From Rhodobacter sp. (lineage in GTDB: Bacteria > Pseudomonadota > Alphaproteobacteria > Rhodobacterales > Rhodobacteraceae): DNA of 35,349 nt. Below are positions 8,416 to 16,137 of this stretch, in pieces. Position 1 is the first letter of the stretch. Every line of letters begins with the position of its first letter. The notes beneath the pieces were generated by a model. The model was not told the origin of the DNA. It saw only the letters and a list, made by a program, of their open reading frames with translations, and did not search any database. The stretch covers positions 1 to 35,349 of the forward strand of contig JAJDOB010000034.1 in the NCBI GenBank assembly GCA_022340385.1, read 5' to 3'. The translations under genes were made by a program, and so were the position numbers.

Positions 8416-8979
8416 CTAGACCTGCATGATTTCTGCCTGCTTGTTCTCAAGCGCGGCGTCCACGGCCTTGATATGGGTGTCGGTCAGTTCCTGCACCTCG
8501 TCGCTCCATATCTTGTGGTCATCTTCGGACATGCCGTCGTTCTTGGCCTTCTTCAGCTGATCCATGCCATCGCGGCGCACATTGCGGATCGCGACGCGCG
8601 CGCTTTCGGCATAGTGCCCGGCCACCTTGGTCAGTTCGCGGCGGCGTTCCTCGTTCAGTTCCGGAATCGGCAGCATGATGATGGTGCCGTTGGTCTGCGG
8701 ATTGATCCCCAGCCCCGATTCCATAAGCGCCTTTTCGACCTTCTGCACCAGCGACTTGTCCCAGACATTGATCGTGACCATGCGCGGTTCGGGCACGTTC
8801 ACCGTGCCGACCTGGTTGATCGGGGTCAGCGCGCCGTAGGCGTCAACCATCACCGGCTCGATCATGCTGGCGCTGGCCCGTCCGGTGCGCAGGGTTGCGA
8901 ATTCCTGCCGCATCGCCGCCAGCGCGCCATCCATGCGCCGCGACAGGTCGTCTATGTCAATCTCGATCTCGTCGGACAT
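8416..8979 (-). CDS. frr: Frr, ribosome recycling factor
   Basis: With EF-G it splits post-termination ribosomes. The open frame extends upstream, but the ATG at 8979 has an AGAGG site seven bases away and gives 187 residues, the standard length. The product starts [20 protein letters not shown]. It shows the family stretch [20 protein letters not shown], then [18 protein letters not shown]-like [19 protein letters not shown], and a C-terminal helical bundle. It lies 126 nt downstream of pyrH, its common partner in bacteria. Confidence 0.97.
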   Translation of the reverse strand: MSDEIEIDIDDLSRRMDGALAAMRQEFATLRTGRASASMIEPVMVDAYGALTPINQVGTVNVPEPRMVTINVWDKSLVQKVEKALMESGLGINPQTNGTIIMLPIPELNEERRRELTKVAGHYAESARVAIRNVRRDGMDQLKKAKNDGMSEDDHKIWSDEVQELTDTHIKAVDAALENKQAEIMQV

Positions 8980-9105
8980 TGAATGCCTCTTGTGGCCTGC
9001 TTGTCTTGTTTGACGGTGTTTTAAGGCACGGGCGGGCGCTTGTATAGGCACCTCGGCCCGTGGCGCAGAATCCGGCACCCGCACCGGCGCACCGTCGGCG
9101 TCGGA

Positions 9106-9840
9106 TCAGCTGACCTTGGTGTAGGTCCCCTCGCCGGCCAGAACGCCGCGAAACCCGCCCGGTTCGTCGAGCGAGAACACGATGATCGGCAGGTTGTTGC
9201 CGCGCGCCAGCGCAATCGCGGTGGCATCCATCACCCCCAGGTGCTGGGCCAGCACATCGTCATAGCTGATCTGGTCATAACGCTTGGCGTCGGCATGTTT
9301 TGCCGGATCCTTGTCATAGACACCGTCAACCTTGGTGCCCTTGAAAATTGCCTCGCAGCTCATCTCGTTGGCGCGCAGGGTGGCGGCGGTATCGGTCGTG
9401 AAATAGGGATTGCCGGTTCCGGCGGCGAAGATACAGACGCGTGCCTTTTCAAGGTGGCGAACGGCGCGGCGGCGGATGTAGGGTTCGCACACCTGGTCCA
9501 TCGGGATCGCGGAAATGACCCGCGTGAAAATGCCAAGCGCCTCCAGCGCCGACTGCATTGCCAGCGCATTCATCACCGTGGCCAGCATGCCCATGTAGTC
9601 GGCCGTGGTGCGTTCCATGCCCTGCGCCGACCCCTGCAGCCCGCGAAAGATATTGCCGCCGCCGATCACCATGCAGATCTCGACGCCCATCTGGTGCACC
9701 GACTGCACCTCTGCGGCGATGCGCGCCACGGTGGGCGGATGCAGGCCAAATCCCTGATCGCCCATCAGTGCCTCGCCCGAGATTTTCAGCATGACGCGCT
9801 TGTATTTCGCGGTGGGCAACTGGATTGCGGCTTCGGTCAT
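9106..9840 (-). CDS. pyrH: PyrH, uridylate (UMP) kinase
   Basis: Phosphorylates UMP to UDP, the gateway to UDP-sugars for envelope synthesis. The 244 residues belong to the amino-acid-kinase fold family. Visible motifs are [14 protein letters not shown] at the N-terminus, [10 protein letters not shown] in the nucleotide-binding region, and [13 protein letters not shown] in the UMP-binding region. The length equals that of other bacterial PyrH proteins. It is the first gene of the minus-strand envelope cluster. The 92-nt gap to the divergent miaA start must contain its promoter, but I could not pick out a convincing one. Confidence 0.96.
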   Translation of the reverse strand: MTEAAIQLPTAKYKRVMLKISGEALMGDQGFGLHPPTVARIAAEVQSVHQMGVEICMVIGGGNIFRGLQGSAQGMERTTADYMGMLATVMNALAMQSALEALGIFTRVISAIPMDQVCEPYIRRRAVRHLEKARVCIFAAGTGNPYFTTDTAATLRANEMSCEAIFKGTKVDGVYDKDPAKHADAKRYDQISYDDVLAQHLGVMDATAIALARGNNLPIIVFSLDEPGGFRGVLAGEGTYTKVS

Positions 9841-9932
9841 TCTGGCACGGCCCCATGCATATTTTCACGATGTCTTTGCTTGGCGCGCAAAATGTCGCAA
9901 AACCCACACATGTTCAATGCGCAAACTCCGCC

Positions 9933-10823
9933 ATGACGCCGGACTGGCTGAAATCACTGAATGCAGAGCAGCCGGTGCTGATCGCCGGGCCGACGGCATC
10001 GGGCAAATCGGCGCTGGCGCTGGAGGTTGCCGCGACCCAGGGCGGCGTCATCGTCAATGCCGACGCGTTGCAGGTTTTCGCCAACTGGCGGATTCTGACC
10101 GCACGCCCCGGACGGGACGAGGAATCGCTCGCGCCGCACCGCCTGTATGGCCATGTCGCCGGTGACGCCACGTATTCGGTCGGCCAGTGGCTGCGCGACC
10201 TTGCACCGCTGTTGTCGGGCGCGCGTCCGATTCTGGTTGGCGGAACCGGGCTGTATTTCACTGCCCTGACCGAGGGGCTGGCCGATATCCCGCCGACGCC
10301 CGCCGGGATCCGTGCACGTGCCAGCGCGCGGCTGCAACAAGAGGATCTGGCGGCGATGCTGACAGAGCTCGATGCCGCCACGCTGGCCCGCATCGACACC
10401 GCCAACCCGATGCGGGTGCAGCGCGCATGGGAGGTGTGGCAGACCACCGGGCGCGGGCTGGCCGCCTGGCAGGACGACACCCCTGCCCCGCTGCTGGCGC
10501 TGAAGGATGCCCAGCCCCTTCTGATCGAGGCGGACCGCGACTGGCTGACGGCCCGAATCGAGCGGCGCTTTGACGCGATGATCGCAAATGGCGCGCTGGA
10601 AGAGGTGCGGCACAACCTGGCAGACTGGAATCCGGCCAATCCGTCGTCGCGGGCAATCGGCGCGCCCGAATTGATCGACCATTTGCGCGGGAACCGTAAC
10701 CTGAAAGACGCAGTCGACGCAGCAAAGACCGCAACCCGGCAATATGCCAAGCGACAACGCACATGGTTTCGGTCGAGAATGGGGGGATGGCGTTCGATTC
10801 TGCTGCCCCGACTGCTGGCCTGA
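9933..10823 (+). CDS. miaA: MiaA, tRNA dimethylallyltransferase
   Basis: Adds a dimethylallyl group to A37 of tRNAs that read UNN codons, using DMAPP from the MEP pathway. The P-loop GPTASGKSALA is near residue 20, followed by the substrate-binding stretch VNADALQVFANWRILTARP. GGTGLYFTAL and the conserved end KTATRQYAKRQRTWFR are also present. The frame is open from 9825. The ATG at 9933 gives 296 residues, the family's usual length, with the P-loop at the expected distance, so I chose it, although no clear Shine-Dalgarno is visible. ATG 9870 is an alternative. It is transcribed divergently from pyrH. Confidence 0.94.
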   Translation: MTPDWLKSLNAEQPVLIAGPTASGKSALALEVAATQGGVIVNADALQVFANWRILTARPGRDEESLAPHRLYGHVAGDATYSVGQWLRDLAPLLSGARPILVGGTGLYFTALTEGLADIPPTPAGIRARASARLQQEDLAAMLTELDAATLARIDTANPMRVQRAWEVWQTTGRGLAAWQDDTPAPLLALKDAQPLLIEADRDWLTARIERRFDAMIANGALEEVRHNLADWNPANPSSRAIGAPELIDHLRGNRNLKDAVDAAKTATRQYAKRQRTWFRSRMGGWRSILLPRLLA

Positions 10824-10905
10824 CCGCTGCCCGGTTTGCTGCTGCTCGAGCTTTGCCCTATAGATGACTTTGGTTTGACCCTGTGGATGGTATCGCAGAT
10901 CTGAC

Positions 10906-11736
10906 ATGATGCAGATATTCAGCACCTCACGACCCGATATCAATCTGACGCTCAGGACCAAACGGTTCCGGGTGGAACAACTGCCGCGCCTGACGCCGGA
11001 GACCCGCTGGCGGACCGAGGCGATGCGATCCTATGCCCAGCCCTTGCTGCTGTGGTTCACCCGCGGTCAGGGCCGGATCACGATTGCCGGGGTCACGCAC
11101 GGGTTCGGGCCGCATCACGCAGTGTTCCTGCCATCGGGCACGATGCACGGCTATGAAATGCTGGGGCAGGTTTTCGGCACCGCGGTCTTCTTTCCGCGCG
11201 ACAGCAGCCTGACCCTGCCCGAGTCGCCGGTGCATTTCCGCTTTCGCGAGGTGCACCAGCAGGCCGAACTGACCCTGCTGATCGACAATCTTGCGCGCGA
11301 ACTCGGGCGCGAACTGCCCGGCCACGATCAGGCCCTGATGGCCCATGCAGGCCTGCTGTCGGTCTGGTTGCAGCGCGAGATGACCCAGGACAATCTGCAA
11401 GAACTGGAACATGACGCCGCCCGCCGCCTGGCGGCTGCCTTCACCGCGATGGTGGAACGCGACTATCGCTCTGGCCGGACGATCCAGGATTACGCCGCCC
11501 ATCTGGGCGTGACGCCGACGCACCTGACCCGGTCGTGCAATATCGCCTGCGGGCGATCGGCGTCGGTCATTCTGGCGGATCGCATCCATTTCGAGGCGCG
11601 CCGCCTGCTGGGCGAAACCCGCCGGCCGGTGAAGGATATCGCGCAGGAGCTTGGATTCAGCTCTCCGGCGTATTTCACCCGGGCATTCCAGAAACACACC
11701 GGCCAGACCCCGTCCGGCTTTCGCGGCCAGATCTGA
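10906..11736 (+). CDS. AraC-family transcriptional regulator
   Basis: A 276-residue regulator. The N-terminal part (about residues 20-110) is a cupin-like sensing domain (AraC-binding type: TRGQGRITIAGVTHGFGPHH). The C-terminal 100 residues form the double helix-turn-helix. The second HTH shows the family signature DIAQELGFSSPAYFTRAFQK then HTGQTPSGFR. It begins with two adjacent ATGs at 10906 and 10909. It lies 264 nt upstream of a peptide-type ABC importer in the same direction, so control of that operon is likely. A direct repeat with 20-bp period between the two is a candidate target. The ligand is unknown; the family typically senses small sugars, amino acids or aromatic compounds. Confidence 0.92.
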   Translation: MMQIFSTSRPDINLTLRTKRFRVEQLPRLTPETRWRTEAMRSYAQPLLLWFTRGQGRITIAGVTHGFGPHHAVFLPSGTMHGYEMLGQVFGTAVFFPRDSSLTLPESPVHFRFREVHQQAELTLLIDNLARELGRELPGHDQALMAHAGLLSVWLQREMTQDNLQELEHDAARRLAAAFTAMVERDYRSGRTIQDYAAHLGVTPTHLTRSCNIACGRSASVILADRIHFEARRLLGETRRPVKDIAQELGFSSPAYFTRAFQKHTGQTPSGFRGQI

Positions 11737-11793
11737 GCATCGCTTTCCCGGCACGCGAAAATTGTGAAAAGAATCCGCTTGCGGTCCGGGGCA

Positions 11794-11824
11794 ATGTCGC
11801 TTTTCCTAAAGGCATGTCGCTTTT
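11794..11824 (+). repeat. 11-bp direct repeat, candidate AraC-family operator
   Basis: ATGTCGCTTTT occurs at 11794-11804 and again at 11814-11824. The repeat period is 20 bp, about two helical turns, which would present both copies on one face of the DNA. It lies between the AraC-family gene and the ABC operon, ending about 26 bp before a possible -35 hexamer. Tandem direct half-sites with about 21-bp period are typical of AraC-family binding sites. The assignment to this regulator is inference. Confidence 0.5.
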
Positions 11825-11850
11825 GTGACCAGATTGGGCGAAAGCGCGCG

Positions 11851-11879
11851 TTGACGCCTCGCATCTATTCATGCGGAAT
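11851..11879 (+). promoter_or_regulatory. Possible promoter of the ABC importer operon
   Basis: TTGACG at 11851-11856 is a good -35 hexamer. At 17 bases the matching -10 would be CGGAAT (11874-11879), which is poor, as expected for an activator-dependent promoter. A second TTGACG with a shorter spacer to TAATCA lies near 11953-11979. Neither can be chosen from sequence alone. Confidence 0.3.
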
Positions 11880-12000
11880 GCAAAATGGGGGGAATGCCAG
11901 CGTTCAATACCGGCGGGGACAGTGGAATGTGCCCATGGGGGGCCGATGAATTGACGCGATATCGCCCGAAATAATCAAACCAACGTCTCACAGGGAGAAG

Positions 12001-13665
12001 ATGATGACGCCAGAAACGAAAAAACGGACGGTCCACCCGGCCGCCGAAATGTATGCGGCCGAATACAAGGCGGGACTGCTTGACCGCCGCGAATTCCTGA
12101 CCCGCGCCACGGCACTTGGTGTTGCAGCGACAGCCGCCTATGGCATGATCGGGCTGGACAGCCCCGCCAAGGCAGCCAGTCACGCCCAGATGGGCGGCAC
12201 GCTGCGCATCCAGCAAAGCATCAAGGCGATGAAAGACCCACGGTCCTACGATTGGTCTGAGTTGGGCAATCAATCGCGCGGCTTTCTGGAATATCTGGTC
12301 GAGTACAACTCGGACGGTACCTTCCGCGGCATGCTGCTGGAAAGCTGGGAAGTCAACGACGACGCCACCGCCTATACGCTGAACGTCCGCCAGGGCGTCA
12401 AGTGGAACAACGGCGACGATTTCACCGCAGACGATGTGGCCCGTATCGTGGCAAGCTGGTGCGACAAGGCCAGCGAAACCAACTCGATGGCCAGCCGCAT
12501 GAGCGGTCTGATCGACGAAGAAACCAAACAGGCGCGCGAAGGCGCGATCACGGTGGATGGCAACACTGTCAAGCTGGCCCTGTCTGCGCCGGACATCGCG
12601 ATCATCGCCAATATGTCGGACTACCCGGCGGCAGTGACCCATTCCAGCTATGACGGCGGCGACGTCTGGGCGAACGGAATCGGCACCGGCCCGTATCTTC
12701 CCGGCGAACTTGAAGTCGGCGTGAAATGCACGCTGACCCGCAACACCGATATGGAATGGTGGGGGACCGCGGTTTATGGCGGACCATATGTGGATACTGT
12801 AGAGTTCATTGATTACGGCACCGATCCTTCGTCCTGGGTCGCCGCGGCTGAATCCGAAGAAGTCGACATGTTCTACGAGACGGTCGGCGACTTCATCGAC
12901 ATCATGGATGGCATCGGCTGGACGCGCACCGAAGCGGTGACCGCGGCAACGACGGTGGTCCGCACCAACCAGGTGGCCGAAATCAACGGGATGAAACCCT
13001 ATGCCAAGGCCGAAGTGCGTCGCGCTCTGGCGATGGCTGTCGACAATTCGGTATGTCTTGAACTTGGCTATTCCAACCGCGGTGTTGTTGCAGCCAACCA
13101 CCATGTCTGCCCGATTCACCCCGCCTATGTCGACATCGGCCCGGCAGCTTTCGATCCCGCCGCTGCCAAGGCGATGATGGACGACGCCGGAATGGGCGAT
13201 TTCGAGCATGAACTGATCACCGTTGACGATGACTGGCAGAAAAACACCGGCGACGCTGTGGCGGCACAGCTGCGCGACGCCGGAATCAGCATCAAGCGGA
13301 CGATCCTGCCTGGCTCGACGTTCTGGAACGACTGGGCAAAATATCCGTTCAGCTCGACCCAGTGGAACCACCGGCCGCTTGAAGTGCAGGTTCTGGCACT
13401 GGCCTATCGCTCTGGCGAGGCCTGGAACGAGACCGCCTATGCCAACCCCGCGTTCGACGACCTGATCAACCAGGCCCTGTCGATCGCGGATTCCGAGAAG
13501 CGGCGCGTCGTGATGGAAAAGATCGAAACGCTGCTGCGCGAGGATGGCGTGATCATCCAGCCGTATTGGCGGTCGCTCTACAACCACCACGTCAGCAATG
13601 TCGTGGGTGCGGAAAAGCACCCAAGCCACGAAATCCATCTCTACAAGATCGGCTTTTCGGCCTGA
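12001..13665 (+). CDS. ABC transporter substrate-binding protein, peptide/nickel family (SBP_bac_5), Tat-exported
   Basis: Periplasmic binding protein of a peptide-type importer, 554 residues. The start is the ATG pair 12001/12004 after an AGGGAG site. The N-terminus carries a long leader and a twin-arginine signal: [13 protein letters not shown] with Arg29-Arg30, a hydrophobic stretch, and a likely cut near SPAKAAS (about residue 59). The mature part opens with [10 protein letters not shown], the usual first strand of family 5 proteins, and later shows [20 protein letters not shown] then [15 protein letters not shown], the family core. Tat export implies folding in the cytoplasm before export. 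The substrate cannot be read from sequence: peptides, opines, sugars or metal chelates all occur in this family. It is the first gene of a four-gene operon. Confidence 0.9.
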   Translation: MMTPETKKRTVHPAAEMYAAEYKAGLLDRREFLTRATALGVAATAAYGMIGLDSPAKAASHAQMGGTLRIQQSIKAMKDPRSYDWSELGNQSRGFLEYLVEYNSDGTFRGMLLESWEVNDDATAYTLNVRQGVKWNNGDDFTADDVARIVASWCDKASETNSMASRMSGLIDEETKQAREGAITVDGNTVKLALSAPDIAIIANMSDYPAAVTHSSYDGGDVWANGIGTGPYLPGELEVGVKCTLTRNTDMEWWGTAVYGGPYVDTVEFIDYGTDPSSWVAAAESEEVDMFYETVGDFIDIMDGIGWTRTEAVTAATTVVRTNQVAEINGMKPYAKAEVRRALAMAVDNSVCLELGYSNRGVVAANHHVCPIHPAYVDIGPAAFDPAAAKAMMDDAGMGDFEHELITVDDDWQKNTGDAVAAQLRDAGISIKRTILPGSTFWNDWAKYPFSSTQWNHRPLEVQVLALAYRSGEAWNETAYANPAFDDLINQALSIADSEKRRVVMEKIETLLREDGVIIQPYWRSLYNHHVSNVVGAEKHPSHEIHLYKIGFSA

Positions 13666-13676
13666 CAAGCAGCTAC

Positions 13677-13704
13677 CGGATCGCGCCTTTCCAGGCGCGA
13701 TCCG
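13677..13704 (+). promoter_or_regulatory. Intercistronic hairpin after the binding-protein gene
   Basis: CGGATCGCGCC (13677-13687) and GGCGCGATCCG (13694-13704) make an 11-bp perfect stem with a 6-base loop TTTCCA, 11 nt after the stop codon. No T-run follows, so it is unlikely to be a full terminator. Such hairpins after binding-protein genes commonly protect the upstream message from 3' decay and raise the ratio of binding protein to permease. Confidence 0.6.
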
Positions 13705-13779
13705 TCAAAACCTGCAGGATCGAACCTGCCGGGATAGGGACGGGCCGCCAAAGCCTGCCGACGAAAACTGACGGGGGCA

Positions 13780-14832
13780 ATGAAGATGCTGACATTCATC
13801 GCGCGGCGCGTGGGGGTGATGATCCTTACGGCTCTGTGTCTGACATTTGTGGTTTTCTTTCTGACGAATCTTTTCCCGAATCTGGAAAAGCTGGCCAAGA
13901 ACCAGGGCAACCAGCGGATGACCGACGAACAGGTCGTCCAGTGGCTTGAAAATCGCGGCTATCTGCGCGCGATGCCGGTGAAATATGGCGAGTGGCTGGG
14001 AGTGTTGCCCGGCTTCACCCACGAGGACGACAACGGCAAGATCACCGGCCGCTGCATCAGGGGCGACGTGGCGCCAGAGGCGGCGCCACGGTTTTGCGGA
14101 ATCCTGCAGGGCGACTGGGGTTATTCCACCGTGTTCAAGGACGGGGTTGCCAGTATTGTCGCCAAGCGACTTGGCCTGACCGGATGGCTGATGCTGATCG
14201 TCATGTGCGTCATGGTGCCGGGGGCCCTGTTGATCGGTGTTCTGGCCGGGATGCGCGAGGGGTCAAAACTTGACCGGTCGCTGTCAACCGCCTCGATCGT
14301 CACGACGGCCACGCCGGAATATGTTTCCGGCGTTATCTTCATCGCGATCTTCGCCTCGTCCGCGGTCGGGCTGAAATGGTTCAAGGGCACCGCGACCAGT
14401 GCCATGGATGACATTACCTTCGCCAATTTCACTTTGCCGGTGCTGACGATTGCCCTGTACGGCATGGGCTATATCGCGCGCATGACCCGCGCCAGCATGG
14501 CCGAGGTGATGACCGCGCAATATATCCGCACCGCGCGGCTGAAGGGTGTCAGTTTCGCCAACATCGTCATGAAGCACGCGCTGCGCAACGCGCTGATCGC
14601 GCCCTTCACCGTGATCATGTTGCAGTTTCCATGGCTGCTGAACGGCGTGGTGATCGTCGAAACCCTGTTCAACTACAAGGGATTCGGTTGGACCCTTGTG
14701 CAGGCCGCCGGCAATAATGACATCGAACTTCTGCTTGGTGTCTCGGTGGTCTCGGTCTTCGTGGTTCTGGTGACCCAGCTGATAAGCGATATCGGCTATG
14801 TCTACCTGAACCCCCGCATCCGCATTTCATAA
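13780..14832 (+). CDS. ABC transporter permease, DppB-type
   Basis: First inner-membrane channel subunit of the importer, 350 residues. It starts MKMLTFIARRVGVMILTALC, the standard amphipathic start plus first membrane helix of this family. A periplasmic segment of about 90 residues follows (about 28-125), then five more membrane helices. The ATPase-coupling EAA loop is visible at about residues 248-272: YIRTARLKGVSFANIVMKHA. The ATG at 13780 follows a GGGGG stretch; ATG 13786 is also possible. It lies 114 nt after the binding-protein gene and 14 nt before the second permease. Confidence 0.9.
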   Translation: MKMLTFIARRVGVMILTALCLTFVVFFLTNLFPNLEKLAKNQGNQRMTDEQVVQWLENRGYLRAMPVKYGEWLGVLPGFTHEDDNGKITGRCIRGDVAPEAAPRFCGILQGDWGYSTVFKDGVASIVAKRLGLTGWLMLIVMCVMVPGALLIGVLAGMREGSKLDRSLSTASIVTTATPEYVSGVIFIAIFASSAVGLKWFKGTATSAMDDITFANFTLPVLTIALYGMGYIARMTRASMAEVMTAQYIRTARLKGVSFANIVMKHALRNALIAPFTVIMLQFPWLLNGVVIVETLFNYKGFGWTLVQAAGNNDIELLLGVSVVSVFVVLVTQLISDIGYVYLNPRIRIS

Positions 14833-14846
14833 GGGGGGCCGAGCAA

Positions 14847-16040
14847 ATGGAACCACTTTCGACAATCGAGATAATCCTGCGCATCCTGGCCCAGTTGACG
14901 CCGACCTGGATCGCGCTGGTCGCCACGTTCACCATATCGATGACCTACAAGCGCAGGCTGGGGCTTTATGGCAAGCTGTTTGACAGCCCCATCGGCATGA
15001 TCGGCTATGGGCTGGTGATGTTCTGGGTGTTCACCGCCATCTTCGGCGCATTCGACCTGATCGTCACGCATGACGCGCTGACCCAGGTTTCCGGCATGAA
15101 GAACAAGGTGCCCGGCACACCGCTGTCGGGCGCGGAAGAGGCAGATTACGCCTATTACCTGCTGGGCGGCGACAATCTGGCGCGCGATATCTTCAGCCGG
15201 GTGATCAAGGGCGCATGGGTCGTGGTGCAGATCGCGCCGCTGGCGACGCTGTTTGCCTTCATGGTCGGCATCACGCTGGGCCTGCCGGCCGGATATTACG
15301 GTGGCAGGCTGGACACGTTCCTGTCCTTCACGGCGAACCTGATCCTCGCCTTCCCGGTGATCCTGCTGTTCTACCTGCTGGTCACGCCGGAAATCGTGGC
15401 CACCGGCATTCCCAGCTACATGGCGACGGTGATGTTCGTCTTTCCGATCATCTTTGTCTGTATCCTGTTGAACTCGCGCTATCACACCCAGCCGAAAATC
15501 CGCACGCCGTTGCTGATCGGGGTGCTGGGCGTGCTGATCTGGCTGTACCTGTCGCTGATTTCCGAGGCTGGCACCAAGGTCGATATCGTGCCGAACTGGC
15601 TGGATGGCTTCAACGTGCCCGGCGGCATTCTGGTGGTCTTCGTCTCGGTGGTCTTCGTCAACTCGCCCACGGTGTTCCGCATCGTGCGCGGCCTGGCGCT
15701 GGACATCAAGACGCGCGACTACGTCGCCGCCGCCCAGACACGGGGCGAGGGCCCGTGGTACATCATGCTGTGGGAAATCCTGCCAAACGCGCGCGGGCCG
15801 CTGATCGTCGATTTCTGTCTGCGCGTCGGCTACACCACGATCCTGCTGGGAACGCTTGGTTTCTTCGGTCTTGGCCTGCCACCCGAAAGCCCGGACTGGG
15901 GCAGCACGATCAACGAGGGGCGTAAGCTGTTGTCGATCTATCTGCACCCGGCCCTGCCGCCGGCGCTGGCGCTGCTTAGCCTGGTGCTGGGTCTGAACCT
16001 GCTGGCCGACGGTTTGCGCGAGGAAAGCCTGAAGGACTGA
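14847..16040 (+). CDS. ABC transporter permease, DppC-type, with an extra membrane insertion
   Basis: Second channel subunit, 397 residues, about 100 more than common DppC proteins. The core is recognisable: the Gly/Asp-rich pre-helix GGDNLARDIFSRVIKGA, GITLGLPAGYYGGRLDTFLS, the EAA loop DYVAAAQTRGEGPWYIMLWE (291-310), and the end GLGLPPESPDWGSTINEGR. Between residues about 181 and 260 it has an extra segment with about two more hydrophobic helices (191-208 and 221-240). In ordinary members the helix at 165-180 is followed within a short loop by the EAA region. The N-terminus also has an additional helix (19-33). A GGGG-type ribosome site precedes the ATG. Confidence 0.87.
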   Translation: MEPLSTIEIILRILAQLTPTWIALVATFTISMTYKRRLGLYGKLFDSPIGMIGYGLVMFWVFTAIFGAFDLIVTHDALTQVSGMKNKVPGTPLSGAEEADYAYYLLGGDNLARDIFSRVIKGAWVVVQIAPLATLFAFMVGITLGLPAGYYGGRLDTFLSFTANLILAFPVILLFYLLVTPEIVATGIPSYMATVMFVFPIIFVCILLNSRYHTQPKIRTPLLIGVLGVLIWLYLSLISEAGTKVDIVPNWLDGFNVPGGILVVFVSVVFVNSPTVFRIVRGLALDIKTRDYVAAAQTRGEGPWYIMLWEILPNARGPLIVDFCLRVGYTTILLGTLGFFGLGLPPESPDWGSTINEGRKLLSIYLHPALPPALALLSLVLGLNLLADGLREESLKD

Positions 16041-16137
16041 CAGCATCCCTGATCCATGAAAACGCCGGAAGCCCGGGGGCCTTGTCCCCGGATCGGGCGC
16101 CGGAAAACAAACACAATTCTCCAAAAGGAGACCCGAC

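Noticed and set aside
11869-13668. 599-codon open frame on the minus strand
   Set aside because: Antisense to the importer binding-protein gene, with no recognisable domain and His/Arg/Gly-rich composition typical of shadow frames.
16073-16091. Terminator between the second permease and the ATPase genes
   Set aside because: The 6-bp CCGGGG/CCCCGG stem lacks a T-run, and the ATPase has a strong ribosome site and obvious functional link to the upstream genes; mentioned only in the gene entry.
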